Positions 8,739-17,177 are shown, counted from the first letter of the stretch. The stretch is DNA of 64,000 nt from Candidatus Phosphoribacter baldrii (GCA_016704565.1 JADIZV010000001.1:248001-312000), one strand, 5' to 3'. The notes: generated by a model from the letters alone, not told the origin. A program made the numbers and translations.

Positions 8739-9914
8739 ATGACCGGCACGTTCAGGGGGGTGTGGGTGGCGATCGGTGCTGCCCTGGCACTCCTGGGCGG
8801 GTGTGTCACATCCCCGGGCGAGCAGGTCATTCCGACCGGGGCGATGTCGGGACCGCCGCCGTCTGAGGCGTCCGCGTCGCCATCCATCGCAGCAGATCGT
8901 GATCCAGATCCGGATCCAGACCCCGCACCAGACCCGGACCCGCCAGCCAGCGTTGGGGTGATGCTGGGCATCCTCCCCATCGGGTCGAGCCAGCAGGCGA
9001 TCTCGGTCGGCGGGCAGATCCGGATGTACCGCGCCTACCGCCCGGCGCGGCTCACTCGGTTCGCCCCGCTCGTCGTCATGTTCCATGGCGGGTTGGGCAG
9101 CGCCGCACTCGCGGAGCGCGCATACGGCTGGGACGCCCTCGCCGACCGCGAGGGCTTCGTCGTGCTCTATCCCGATGCGATCGGAGCCGCGTGGAACGTC
9201 GGCGGTGGATGCTGCGGCCTCGCCCCGGCCCATGGTGTCGACGACGTCGCCTTCGTCAAAGCGGCCATCGACAACCTCAGCACCCGGGTGTCGATCGACC
9301 CGAGCCGCATGTATGCCGCTGGCATGTCGGCTGGGGGGATGATGGCCTACCGAATGGCTTGCGAGACAACCTTATTCGCTGCCATCGGTCCGGTGGCGGC
9401 CACCCAGGCCGGAGACTGCCCCAACCCGGCACCCACGTCGATCCTGCACGTGCACGGGACAGCCGATGACACGGTGCCCTATCTGGGCGCGGTCGGCTCT
9501 GGAATCGCGCAGATCGATGGTGTCGCCATCCCGGTGCTGCACGCGGCGTGGCGCGGGTATGGACGCTGCGGCGGAGACGTGGTCGCGACGGCCGGTGGCG
9601 TCACGACGACGACGGCGCAGTGCCCCGAAGGCCGAACGGTGGAGTTGGTGACGATCGAGGGCGGTGGCCACGCCTGGCCGGGGACCACCCGCAGCGGACC
9701 GCTGGACGCCTCGCCTTCGCCGGGTCCTGTTGTTCCGAGCAGATCCCCTGCCGCGGCGCCCGCGGCCGGGCCGATCGTCGGACCGACCGTTGGCCCGACG
9801 ACCGCCCCAACCGGTAGCGCGACACCGGGGGGGAGCACGGTGGCGACCGCAGCCAGCACGGCATACGACACCACGGTGTCTCTGTGGGCCTTCTTCAAGG
9901 CGCACGGGCGCTGA
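8739..9914 (+). CDS. LpqC-like lipoprotein esterase (PHB depolymerase/feruloyl esterase fold)
   Basis: An exported alpha/beta hydrolase of 391 residues. The N-terminus is a lipoprotein signal with lipobox LGGC near residue 22, followed by a disordered linker containing an Asp-Pro repeat encoded by a short GATCCG-type DNA repeat. The catalytic domain shows PLVVMFHGGLGS (oxyanion loop), the nucleophile elbow GMSAGGMM, LHVHGTADDTVPY (acid) and EGGGHAWPG (histidine), the order seen in poly(3-hydroxybutyrate) depolymerase-like and LpqC esterases. It should be anchored on the outer face of the membrane and cleave a polymeric or aromatic ester; the substrate is uncertain. A proline- and alanine-rich insert precedes the last helix. 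Confidence 0.88.
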   Translation: MTGTFRGVWVAIGAALALLGGCVTSPGEQVIPTGAMSGPPPSEASASPSIAADRDPDPDPDPAPDPDPPASVGVMLGILPIGSSQQAISVGGQIRMYRAYRPARLTRFAPLVVMFHGGLGSAALAERAYGWDALADREGFVVLYPDAIGAAWNVGGGCCGLAPAHGVDDVAFVKAAIDNLSTRVSIDPSRMYAAGMSAGGMMAYRMACETTLFAAIGPVAATQAGDCPNPAPTSILHVHGTADDTVPYLGAVGSGIAQIDGVAIPVLHAAWRGYGRCGGDVVATAGGVTTTTAQCPEGRTVELVTIEGGGHAWPGTTRSGPLDASPSPGPVVPSRSPAAAPAAGPIVGPTVGPTTAPTGSATPGGSTVATAASTAYDTTVSLWAFFKAHGR

Positions 9915-10284
9915 CGCGAGCGGCCGCTTGCTGGTTCGAGCGAGTTGAGTCGAACAGGTGGGGGGGGCTGGGAGTGAGACGGGCATAGGGGCGGGGCCGG
10001 CCGCCGGGCGCGGGCGTCCAGCACTGCGGGATGCACCCACCGGCCCCAGCCACCCCAGCCGCCCTCCGACCTCGTTCGCGAGGGGGGGGCGGCAAGTGAC
10101 CTCGCCCACCAGGTCCATCTAACGCCCCCGGTTTCTTGCTGACCCAAAGTCTCCCTGGTGCCGCGGACAATGGAGAGAGGCGGGGTGTACGACGGGCTCA
10201 CGAGACAACGGCCCTCAAGAACGGGCCACTAACCCGTTAGCCGGGGTTTGTGGAGGTCGGGGGTCAGGGGTTCCAGGGGGCAAG
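9915..10284. other. Intergenic stretch, no convincing gene
   Basis: About 370 bases without a supported gene. It contains runs of G, a 12-bp near-perfect palindrome CTAACCCGTTAG at 10229-10240 that could be a regulator site, and the untranslated lead-in to the small gene at 10285. I see no RNA gene in it. Confidence 0.5.
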
Positions 10285-10467
10285 ATGGCTGGACAGGTCT
10301 ATCCGACGATCACCAACGTCAATGCTCACCGGCAGGACAACGTGTTCTGGTTGGTCCCCGTGCGCACCTCACGCTTCGTCGTCGCAGTGTCAGGGCCCGA
10401 CGGTGCCGCAGCCAAGGCCCTCGCCGACGCCGTGTCCCCCACCATCGGCTCAGGTCCGTGCCCGTGA
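10285..10467 (+). CDS. Small hypothetical protein (60 aa)
   Basis: A 60-residue open frame starting MAGQVYPTITNVNAHRQ and ending IGSGPCP. It is preceded by AGGGGG four bases before the ATG, a usable ribosome binding site. Third codon positions are strongly G/C, as in real genes here. The protein is soluble and I recognise no family. The frame stays open some distance upstream without a start codon, so this could also be the tail of a decayed larger gene. The last 18 bases overlap the end of the HNH gene on the other strand. Confidence 0.45.
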   Translation: MAGQVYPTITNVNAHRQDNVFWLVPVRTSRFVVAVSGPDGAAAKALADAVSPTIGSGPCP

Positions 10468-11811
10468 CCCGGCGGTCCTGATCACTGTGGTTGGACTAGT
10501 TGGATTGCGCGCAAGATAAAGATGTCGGGTCTGCAGGCGCTCGCCGGTGGGTCCGGACCACGCGGGCTCAGGTGAGCGGGCGGCATACGGGGACTGTGGG
10601 TCCCGCCACGGGTGCGGCGCGTCGGGGCTCTCGTGCGCCAGCCGCGACGGTTGGGCAGCCACGGGTTGCAGCGGCCAGCCACCGCGCGCCCAGAAGGTGA
10701 GCCCGTCCGGTCGTGACGGGGTGCCCGTGATGGAGAACTCGCCCTCGTGATGTCGGTCGTGGTGATAGGGGCAGAGGCTGACCAACTGATCGAGATCGGT
10801 GCGCCCGCCATCGCGCCAATGGACGATGTGATGGGCCTCGACATGGCCCACACTGGTGCAACCCGGGTAGCGACACCCCTGATCGCGCGACTCCACGAGC
10901 CGACGGGTGCGGTCGGGGACGACCCGCTGAGCCCGCCCGACGCTGACCGGCACGCCGTCGGTCTCCCACACCGGTTGCAGGACCCCGTCACAGGTCATGC
11001 CGTCGACCACGTGGGCTGGGAGCCGACCGCCGCGCCCGATCCAACCGCCATCGGTGTCGAGATGGACGTAGATGCGGAACTTGCTGGCTCGCGGTGTCCC
11101 CTCGACGGCGGACAGCGACCGGTTGGCGACGTCGGCCAAACCGTCGGCCAGCGTGGCGTCGACGTTCCCCGCGTGGAAGAGAGCGTCCTTCGCCTCACGG
11201 ATGGCCGACTCGACCACAGCGCCAATCGACGCGGGCGCCGAGTATGACAGCTCGAACCGGCCGTCCACGGTCGACATCGACAGGCGGGCCGGCTCAGTCT
11301 CGGGCCCAGGTGCGGGCGCCTCGTCGTCTCCGTCGTCTGCCGCGACTGGCTGGCCCGGCGGGTCGCTGACTGCCTGTGTCGGCGCGGTTGGCTCGTCGAC
11401 GAAGGCGTAGCGGGACAGACTCCGGCGCAACTGCGGGACCGTCGCCAGCTCGGCCAGCTCACACGCTTGGGCAGAGTATGCCGTCGGCACATAACGCGCG
11501 ACGACGGCCGCCTGCTCCACCCCCAGCCGACCGGCCGACATCGCCGCCAGCGTCTCGGGGTGCTCCGCAGCGCGCCGGGCCAGCGTGACGATCTCGCCCG
11601 CCCGTGCGGGGGACAGCCCGGCCCGCACGATGAGCCAGTGCTGCGGTGACCGTATGCCGCCCTCGGCCCACAGCTCGGTCTCCACGAGCTCACGGGTGAT
11701 CTCCACGAGCTCGGCATGGGCTCGGGCCAGCCGCGCGCAGACCGCAGCAGTGCGAGCGTAGAGGTCCTCGACATCCACGGGTCGCTGCAGCACGATCGCC
11801 GGTTGGCCCAT
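10450..11811 (-). CDS. DUF222 / HNH endonuclease domain protein
   Basis: A DUF222 protein with a C-terminal HNH nuclease domain, a family present in many copies in high-GC Actinobacteria. The N-terminal half is alpha-helical (LAELVEITRELVETELW, LIVRAGLSPARAGEIVTLAR). The HNH zinc-binding core reads CRYPGCTSVGHVEAHHIVHW, then DLDQLVSLCPYHHDRHH, with both Cys pairs and the His-His of the active site intact. The family is often called 13E12-repeat in mycobacteria and its role is unproven. I start it at ATG 11811 (MGQPAIVL); in-frame starts at 11823 and 11859 exist, and none has a well-placed ribosome binding site. It is isolated, with tRNA-Ala behind it. Confidence 0.88.
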   Translation of the reverse strand: MGQPAIVLQRPVDVEDLYARTAAVCARLARAHAELVEITRELVETELWAEGGIRSPQHWLIVRAGLSPARAGEIVTLARRAAEHPETLAAMSAGRLGVEQAAVVARYVPTAYSAQACELAELATVPQLRRSLSRYAFVDEPTAPTQAVSDPPGQPVAADDGDDEAPAPGPETEPARLSMSTVDGRFELSYSAPASIGAVVESAIREAKDALFHAGNVDATLADGLADVANRSLSAVEGTPRASKFRIYVHLDTDGGWIGRGGRLPAHVVDGMTCDGVLQPVWETDGVPVSVGRAQRVVPDRTRRLVESRDQGCRYPGCTSVGHVEAHHIVHWRDGGRTDLDQLVSLCPYHHDRHHEGEFSITGTPSRPDGLTFWARGGWPLQPVAAQPSRLAHESPDAPHPWRDPQSPYAARSPEPAWSGPTGERLQTRHLYLARNPTSPTTVIRTAGSRART

Positions 11812-12165
11812 GCCTCTTATCATACATGTGTTCGAGAGGGATTTCAAGGCCCCAGGCAATCAATCCGCTTCACTAGCAACGATATTGACCTCAGGTCCGC
11901 CCGGCGGATTGGGTCACTCTTGACCTTCCGACAGCCTCTCATGCCGCACCGACAAGGGACTCTTGCGGGCCTGGCAGCGACGGGGCCACCCGGGCCCGCC
12001 TGCTGCGCGATGGCGAGCACTCACGGCCACCGGGACGAGGAGAACAGCCGGTTGTCGGCGCCGATGCTGCCGTCGGCACGCCATGATGTGACTCCGAGAA
12101 TCGCAAGAGCCGAATGGCTTGAGCCCGAACGACAAGACCCGGCGCGCGCCGGCTCTTGGGTGATC
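11812..12165. other. Intergenic stretch between HNH gene and tRNA-Ala
   Basis: About 350 bases, partly lower in G+C than the genes (for example around 11860-11890), with no reading frame I can support. It must hold the HNH gene promoter and the tRNA 3' flank. I see no clear terminator. Confidence 0.5.
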
Positions 12166-12241
12166 TGGTGGAGCTGAGGGGATTCGAACCCCTGGCCTTC
12201 TCATTGCGAACGAGACGCGCTACCAACTGCGCCACAGCCCC
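12166..12241 (-). tRNA. tRNA-Ala, anticodon CGC
   Basis: Read on the minus strand it folds as a full cloverleaf. The acceptor GGGGCTG pairs with CAGCTCC (one G-T), the D-arm is GCGC-loop-GCGC, the anticodon stem TCTCG/TGAGA has loop TTCGCAA giving anticodon CGC (reads GCG, alanine), and the T-arm is CAGGGGTTCGAATCCCCT. The discriminator A and the 3' CCA are encoded. A TAnnnT-type -10 (TAGAGT, 12255-12260) lies 13 bases upstream on the same strand. Confidence 0.95.
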
Positions 12242-12254
12242 AGATGCGTCGGAC

Positions 12255-12260
12255 ACTCTA
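12255..12260 (-). promoter_or_regulatory. Putative -10 element of tRNA-Ala
   Basis: TAGAGT on the minus strand, fitting the actinobacterial TAnnnT pattern, 13 bases before the mature tRNA 5' end. No matching -35 is evident. Confidence 0.35.
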
Positions 12261-12309
12261 ACACCGGGCGCCGCAGCCGCACCAAAACACCGGGCGCCGC
12301 AGCCGCACC
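12261..12309. repeat. Two 23-bp direct repeats
   Basis: A 23-bp sequence beginning ACACCGGGCGCC occurs at 12261-12283 and again, identical, at 12287-12309 (period 26). It lies just upstream of the tRNA promoter; function unknown. Confidence 0.7.
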
Positions 12310-12439
12310 GAAACCGACCGCCCCCGAACCGTCACCCGCGAGCCACGTGCACCCCGCCCCACCGCACCGGCCGAACGAACGTCAGGTTAACGGCATACCT
12401 GTGTTGCGTAAATTGCTACCCGCTCGCTAGGGTTCACCG

Positions 12440-12575
12440 CACGAGGGGAGTACTTCCCAGACCCGACCCGGTCATCACGAGCGTCCCGCGACGCTCCCGG
12501 GCGGGGCCGCCCGCTCGGCCACACCAGGCCCGACGCGCGGTGAAGGAGACCTCAGGCCGCCCGACCTGAGGACCC
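12440..12575 (+). promoter_or_regulatory. Probable yybP-ykoY manganese riboswitch, translational control of terC
   Basis: The leader of terC has the GGGGAGTA signature (12445-12452) of the Mn2+-sensing yybP-ykoY class near its 5' end, then a structured GC-rich body, and a purine-rich GAAGGAGACC near 12543. After this, CCTCAGG (12550-12556) pairs exactly with CCTGAGG (12565-12571). The second arm contains the GAGGA ribosome binding site six bases before the GTG start. That hairpin would hide the site, so metal binding could free it. TerC-family genes are known targets of this class. The assignment rests on the signature and gene context; a covariance-model search was not possible. Confidence 0.65.
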
Positions 12576-12578
12576 TCT

Positions 12579-13667
12579 GTGCCCGCGTTCCCCGCTCTGC
12601 CCGCACTCCACACACTCCCCGCTCTGCCCGCTTTTCCTGCCACAACCGGCGCCCTTCCGTATGCCGCCCCCGAAGCGAGCCCCGCGCTGACCTCGATCGC
12701 CGGTCCGACCCTGTGGTGGGTGACCATCGCTGCGGTCGTCGCGCTGCTCGCTCTGGACTTCGTCATCACCCGTCGACCCCACGAAGTGACGATGCGCGAG
12801 GCGCTGGCCTGGTCGGCGTTCTACATCGCCATCCCCGTCGGCTTCGGCGTGTGGATCTGGACCACCCACGGCAACCAGACCGGCCTCGAGTACTACACCG
12901 GCTACCTCGTCGAGAAGTCCCTCTCCGTCGACAACCTGTTCATCTTCCTGCTCCTGCTCACGGCCTTCGCCGTCCCCAAGGAGCTGCAACAACGCGTTCT
13001 GCTCATCGGCGTCGCTGGCGCGCTCATCTTGCGCGGCATCTTCATCGCCCTCGGCGCCCAGCTCATCGCGAGTTTCTCGTGGGCATTCCTGCTCTTCGGC
13101 GCGGTCCTGCTGGCCACTGCCGTCAAGGTCGGCCGCGACGCCCTCGCCCACACCGACCACACCGTCGACATCGGCTCGCTACGCAGCGTCCGGCTCATCC
13201 GCCGGTTCTGGCCCGTCAGCGACACCTACGACGGCCCACGCCTGCGCACGCGCCTCCCCGACGGTCGCAGCGCGCTCACCCCGATGGCCCTGGTGATCAT
13301 CGCGATCCTCGGCACCGACATCGTCTTCGCCATTGACTCGGTGCCCGCGGTCTTCGGCATCACCGAAGACGCTTACCTCGTCTTCGCCACCAACGCCTTC
13401 GCCCTGCTCGGCCTGCGTGCCCTCTACTTCGTCCTGGCTGGCGCCCTCGCCTCGCTCGCCCACCTGGGTCACGGGCTCGCCCTCATCCTCGCCTTCATCG
13501 GCGTCAAGCTCGTCCTGCACTGGGCGCACGGCGTGTGGACCTGGGTCCCCGAGGTGCCGACGTTGCTGTCGCTCGGCGTCATCGTCGCGATCCTGGCGAC
13601 CGTCACCGGCACCAGCCTGGTCGCCGCACGCAAGGCCCGGTATGCCGCCCTACCAGGCGGCCGGTGA
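12579..13667 (+). CDS. TerC/Alx family integral membrane protein (probable Mn2+ exporter)
   Basis: A 362-residue TerC/Alx-type protein with about nine membrane helices. Diagnostic strings are LVEKSLSVDNLFIFLLLLTAF and LVIIAILGTDIVFAIDSVPAVFGI, each carrying membrane acidic residues, and FALLGLRALYFVL. Alx/TerC and the MeeF/MeeY proteins are implicated in manganese export and in metalating exported enzymes, which fits the manganese riboswitch-like leader. The start is GTG 12579, with GAGGA six bases upstream inside the leader hairpin. The N-terminus has an odd proline/alanine-rich repeat (FPALPALHTLPALPAFPA) before the first helix that is not part of the family core. The end of the gene carries one arm of an octamer inverted pair. 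Confidence 0.93.
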   Translation: MPAFPALPALHTLPALPAFPATTGALPYAAPEASPALTSIAGPTLWWVTIAAVVALLALDFVITRRPHEVTMREALAWSAFYIAIPVGFGVWIWTTHGNQTGLEYYTGYLVEKSLSVDNLFIFLLLLTAFAVPKELQQRVLLIGVAGALILRGIFIALGAQLIASFSWAFLLFGAVLLATAVKVGRDALAHTDHTVDIGSLRSVRLIRRFWPVSDTYDGPRLRTRLPDGRSALTPMALVIIAILGTDIVFAIDSVPAVFGITEDAYLVFATNAFALLGLRALYFVLAGALASLAHLGHGLALILAFIGVKLVLHWAHGVWTWVPEVPTLLSLGVIVAILATVTGTSLVAARKARYAALPGGR

Positions 13668-13681
13668 GCACGCGGCATACC
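13639..13681. repeat. Inverted pair of the dispersed octamer spanning the terC stop
   Basis: Arms GGTATGCCGC (13639-13648, in the last terC codons) and GCGGCATACC (13672-13681, after the stop) are perfect 10-bp complements, 23 bases apart. The position at a gene end suggests a hairpin terminator made from two copies of the octamer; there is no T-run. Confidence 0.6.
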
Positions 13682-13689
13682 CTGTGGGC

Positions 13690-14832
13690 ATGTCGAGCAC
13701 CCCCTCACCGGTCCCTACCCCGGTCCGCGCCGCAAGCGAGTGGGCCTGGCGGCTGCTGGCGATCGCGGCGGCGGTCATCGCGTTCACTTACCTGCTGGGC
13801 TTCGTCAGCGAGGCGGTCATCCCGGTCGTCGTCGCGACGCTGCTGGCGGCGCTGCTGCACCCGGTCAACCAATGGCTGCGCGCACGCCTGGGCAAGCCAG
13901 CGCCGGCGGCGGGGATCACGCTGCTCGGGACGATCCTCGTCATCGGGCTGCTGCTCTTCCTCGTCGGCAGCCAGTTGACCGGCGGGTTCGCCGACATGGC
14001 CGCCCAGGTGGGCGCCGGGCTCGGTGCCATCAAGACCTGGCTGCAGACCACCTTCCACATCACCGACAGCCAGTTCACCCAATACTTCGACGAGGCCAAG
14101 AGCACCCTCTCCTCGAGCGAGGGGTTGCGGGCCAGCCTCACCAAGGCCGGGCTCGGGGCGTCGCACGTCGTCGCGGGGCTGTTCATCAGCCTCTTCGCGC
14201 TGTTCTTCTTCCTTTACGAAGGCGACCGGATCTGGGCGTGGCTGGTGCGGCTCTTCCCCCGCTCGGCCCGCGCCCGGGTCGACTCCGCGGGGCACGTGGC
14301 CTGGGGCCAGTTGACCGCATTCACCCGGGCGACGATCCTCGTCGCGCTCGTCGACGCGGTCGGCATCACCATCGTGGCGCTCGTGCTGCGGGTGCCGTTC
14401 GCCCCGGCCATCGGGGCGTTGGTCTTCCTCGGCGCCTTCGTGCCGATCGTCGGCGCCTTGGCCTCAGGCATGATCGCCGTTCTCATCGCGCTCGTCGCGC
14501 AGGGGCCGATCACCGCGCTGCTCATGCTCGCCGGGGTCATCGCCGTTCAACAGATCGAGTCGCACGTGCTGCAGCCGTTCCTGCTGGGCCGAGCGGTCAG
14601 CGTGCACCCGCTCGCCGTCATCCTCGCGATCACGGCCGGGGTGGTCATCGCGGGGATCGTCGGCGCGCTCGTCGCTGTGCCCGTGGCCGCGGTCGTCAAC
14701 GCGGTGGTCAAGCACCTCACCGGCTCGTCCGGCGCCGACGACGCCACCAGCACCTCGGCTGGCGCAGGCGAAGGGTCAGCCGATCCTGTGTCGGGGCTGG
14801 TTGAGGGCGACGACGCCATCGCGCCGTCCTGA
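13690..14832 (+). CDS. AI-2E family (PerM) transporter
   Basis: A 380-residue polytopic membrane protein of the AI-2E/PerM family (YdiK/TqsA-like). Two to three helices at the N-terminus (WRLLAIAAAVIAFTYLLGFV) precede a soluble segment at about residues 100-165. The C-terminal helices have the family strings LFISLFALFFFLYEGD, FAPAIGALVFLGAFVPIVGALASG and QQIESHVLQPFLLGRAVSVHPLAVIL. Members export small molecules or sodium; the substrate cannot be inferred. ATG 13690 is the first start after the terC stop. The C-terminal tail is disordered and acidic. It converges on the GlpR/SepX-like gene. Confidence 0.9.
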   Translation: MSSTPSPVPTPVRAASEWAWRLLAIAAAVIAFTYLLGFVSEAVIPVVVATLLAALLHPVNQWLRARLGKPAPAAGITLLGTILVIGLLLFLVGSQLTGGFADMAAQVGAGLGAIKTWLQTTFHITDSQFTQYFDEAKSTLSSSEGLRASLTKAGLGASHVVAGLFISLFALFFFLYEGDRIWAWLVRLFPRSARARVDSAGHVAWGQLTAFTRATILVALVDAVGITIVALVLRVPFAPAIGALVFLGAFVPIVGALASGMIAVLIALVAQGPITALLMLAGVIAVQQIESHVLQPFLLGRAVSVHPLAVILAITAGVVIAGIVGALVAVPVAAVVNAVVKHLTGSSGADDATSTSAGAGEGSADPVSGLVEGDDAIAPS

Positions 14833-14852
14833 TCGGACCAGCGACGCAGCGT

Positions 14853-15911
14853 TCAGTCGCCGACGGCCCTCGCCGGGGCCTCGGCCACGGCCGGCTCACG
14901 TGGCGTGGGCTCGGGGGTCGGGGTCACCTCGGCGGGCTGCGGCTGCGGGTGCTCGGCCCGCGCCTTGAGCGTGTAGGTGGGCGGCGGCACCGCCACCGGC
15001 TGCCAGGTCCCATCCCCGCCGTATGCCGCGTATGCCGCCCGCCGCGACGCGCGCTGGCCAGGTGCGTCGGAGGCAGCGCTGACGGGCGCAGCCGCAGGCT
15101 CCACTGACGCGACAGGGGCCGTTGCCCCGGCCGAGGCCACAGCGGTTGCGGCGCTCTCGGCTGCGGTCACGCGGGCGCTGGCAGGGGCATCCACGGCGGT
15201 CTCGGGGTCGGCAGACCTGGATCGTGTCGCGGTCGTCGCGCCCCGGACGGGAGCAGGACGACGCCGTGCAGGAGCAGCGGTCACCGGGGGCTCAGACCCG
15301 GACATCGAGCGTTCGACCCGGGCCAACGTGCGCTCGTGGACGGCGGCATACCGAAGCATGACCATGCCGAGCGCGAGGGAGGCGAAAGCAACCACCACGG
15401 AGGTCCACCGCAACACCCCGGCTGCTGACAGCACGACGGTGACCGGCACGAGCACCGCCAGACCGAGGAACGCAATCCCGCGGACCCGGCGTCCCAGCCG
15501 ACTCCACCGCGATCGCTTCGCCCGCGGCGAGCGCCGCGGCGACGCCGAACCGAGCCCAGCCGAACCGAGACCGGCCGAACCGAGACCAGCCACGGGACCA
15601 GGCGAACCGGTCGGCAGCGCCGATCGGGTCGAGCGGTCACTCCCGTCAGCCCGTCCCACGGGCAGTCCCGCGGCCCGGGCACCGGTGGACCTGGCGACCA
15701 GCGGCGACGGGAGGGCGGCATACACCGCCGGAGCGGGTCGCGGCTCGGGCGAGGGGAGCACCGGGCGACGTTCGAGCAGGCGGATCGCCTCGCTGAATCG
15801 GTCGACCGAGCGCGCGGTCGCCAGGGCCTCACGGCGCCGGACCCAGTGCTGGATGAGGAAGGCAGCCCAGATCGCCACGATCGCGACGAAGATCAAAGAC
15901 GAGGGCTGCAC
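14853..15911 (-). CDS. GlpR/SepX-like actinobacterial divisome membrane protein (putative)
   Basis: A 352-residue protein. One N-terminal membrane helix (SSLIFVAIVAIWAAFLIQHWV) runs straight into RRREALATARSVDRFSEAIRLLERR. A disordered, low-complexity cytoplasmic stretch follows, then two close helices (FLGLAVLVPVTVVLSAAGVL, then TSVVVAFASLALGMVMLRYA) and a long Ala/Pro-rich tail. This architecture, and the position beside rimJ, moeA and the UDP-glucose pyrophosphorylase gene, match the actinobacterial GlpR/SepX family (Rv0996 position in M. tuberculosis). That membrane protein binds the MoeA-like Glp and acts in septation. GTG 15911 is chosen because homologous sequence starts there; longer frames read into the antisense of rimJ. 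Assignment is from architecture and synteny, not alignment. Confidence 0.68.
   Translation of the reverse strand: MQPSSLIFVAIVAIWAAFLIQHWVRRREALATARSVDRFSEAIRLLERRPVLPSPEPRPAPAVYAALPSPLVARSTGARAAGLPVGRADGSDRSTRSALPTGSPGPVAGLGSAGLGSAGLGSASPRRSPRAKRSRWSRLGRRVRGIAFLGLAVLVPVTVVLSAAGVLRWTSVVVAFASLALGMVMLRYAAVHERTLARVERSMSGSEPPVTAAPARRRPAPVRGATTATRSRSADPETAVDAPASARVTAAESAATAVASAGATAPVASVEPAAAPVSAASDAPGQRASRRAAYAAYGGDGTWQPVAVPPPTYTLKARAEHPQPQPAEVTPTPEPTPREPAVAEAPARAVGD
15544..15588. repeat. Three 15-bp tandem repeats in the GlpR/SepX-like gene
   Basis: Three units of GCCGAACCGAGACCA type encode GLGSA three times in the disordered linker on the minus strand. Copy number may vary between strains. Confidence 0.75.
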
Positions 15912-16023
15912 GCGACTACCGTAGGGACCTGCGGTGGCCCCCCTGCGGACCTGGCTCGGTGTGTCGCAGATGAGGCTGATGTGACGGGTGTGAAATGCCC
16001 CGACAGCGTCCCCAGACCCCCGC

Positions 16024-16635
16024 TCAGGACAGCGCGCGCCACCTCTGGATCGCCGGCTGCCCCGCCAGCTCCTCGGCGGTGATCGCGAAGGCCCGGTGGT
16101 CGCGCCACTCCCCCTCGATGTGCAGATAGCGCTCCCGCACGCCCTCTTCGCGTAGGCGCAGATGGGCAACGACAGCCAGTGACGCTTCGTTCTCGGGGCG
16201 GATGTTGACCTCGACGCGGTGCAGCCCCAGCGGACCGAGCGCGTAGTCCACCAACGCCGCCAGCGCCCGGGTGGCCACGCCCTGGCCGGCGAACCGCTGC
16301 CCGACCCAATAGCCCGCCGCCCCGGACAACAGTGACCCGCGCATCACTCCGAACAGGTGCGCCTGCCCGGCCAGCTCGCCATCGACTTCGACGGCAAACG
16401 GCACGATGGTCCCGGCTCGGGCGTCCCGGTTGAGCGCGCGCACGTAGCCGCCGAAGCCCGTCCGCAGGACCACGCCGTCCGGAGGGGTCGGCTCCCACCG
16501 GGACAGGTATGCCGCGTTGTCCCGGCGCAGGGCTTCCCACGCCGACTGGTCGCGCCGGTGCAACGGCCGGAGCACCAGGTGGGGGCTCATGCCGTCAACG
16601 ACCTGCAGGCTGACCGGCCATCGGGCCGCGCTCAC
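16024..16635 (-). CDS. rimJ: GNAT family acetyltransferase, RimJ-like
   Basis: A 203-residue GNAT N-acetyltransferase resembling RimJ/RimL enzymes that acetylate protein N-termini. The acetyl-CoA loop appears as QRFAGQGVATRALAALVDYA, followed by LGLHRVEVNIRPENEASLAVVAHLRLREEGVRERY, the classical RimJ pattern. The start ATG overlaps the mog stop by 4 bp, so it belongs to the same operon. The same order (galU, moeA, rimJ, membrane protein) is known from M. tuberculosis Rv0993-Rv0996. Its substrate here is not known; the neighbourhood suggests, but does not prove, a divisome or ribosomal partner. Confidence 0.85.
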   Translation of the reverse strand: MSAARWPVSLQVVDGMSPHLVLRPLHRRDQSAWEALRRDNAAYLSRWEPTPPDGVVLRTGFGGYVRALNRDARAGTIVPFAVEVDGELAGQAHLFGVMRGSLLSGAAGYWVGQRFAGQGVATRALAALVDYALGPLGLHRVEVNIRPENEASLAVVAHLRLREEGVRERYLHIEGEWRDHRAFAITAEELAGQPAIQRWRALS

Positions 16636-17177
16636 GCGTCGCCCCGGGCAGGATCGGGTGCCTCGTGGTCGGACCCCGCAAGCTGGTCGACGACGTGGGC
16701 GAGGATCGGCTCGAGAACGGCAAGCCCGTCGCGCACCCCGCCGCGCGACCCCGGCAGGTTGACGATGATGGTCCGGCCGGCCACGCCGGCCAGCCCCCGC
16801 GACAGGGCCGCCAATGGCTGCCCGCCCGCCGTCCCGCGGGTCCGGATGAGCTCTGGTATGCCGGGCAGTTCCCGATCGAGGAACGGCCGGGTCTGCTCCG
16901 GGGTCCGGTCGGTCGGCGAGACCCCCGTGCCGCCGGAGGTGATGATGACGTCGGGCACCGAGGCGTCGGCCTCACCAGCGTCACCCGACAGTGTTTGTGC
17001 GAGAGCGGCGCCCACCGGGTCACCGTCGGCGACGACGACAGGTGGGGGGACGGCATACCCCCAGTGGGTGAGCGTCGCGACGAGGAGGGGGCCGGTGCGG
17101 TCCTCGTAGGTGCCGTCGGCGGCCCGGGTCGAGGCAACGATGACGACGGCCCGACGGCCCGACCCGGTGGCGGTCAC
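16632..17177 (-). CDS. mog: Molybdopterin adenylyltransferase/MoaB-Mog family protein
   Basis: A 181-residue MogA/MoaB-type protein that adenylylates molybdopterin before metal insertion by MoeA. Motifs in order are VVIVASTRAADGTYEDRTGPLL (substrate pocket), VVVADGDPV, PDVIITSGGTGVSPTDRTPE (the signature TSGGTG), and IIVNLPGSRGGVRDGLAVLEPIL. The start overlaps the moaC stop by 4 bp and the gene lies in the moeA-moaC-mog run. Whether it is the adenylyltransferase or a MoaB paralogue of uncertain activity cannot be decided from sequence alone. Confidence 0.9.
   Translation of the reverse strand: MTATGSGRRAVVIVASTRAADGTYEDRTGPLLVATLTHWGYAVPPPVVVADGDPVGAALAQTLSGDAGEADASVPDVIITSGGTGVSPTDRTPEQTRPFLDRELPGIPELIRTRGTAGGQPLAALSRGLAGVAGRTIIVNLPGSRGGVRDGLAVLEPILAHVVDQLAGSDHEAPDPARGDA

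Noticed and set aside
10228..10240. Inverted repeat as an attachment site of a mobile element
   Set aside because: No integrase, no second copy and no tRNA target next to it.
10450..11811. DUF222/HNH protein as a homing or defence endonuclease
   Set aside because: This family is present in many copies in Actinobacteria without mobile context; no flanking repeats or target signs are visible here.
12261..12309. Direct repeats beside tRNA-Ala as an att site
   Set aside because: The repeats are 26 bases apart, do not match the tRNA 3' end and no integrase is nearby.
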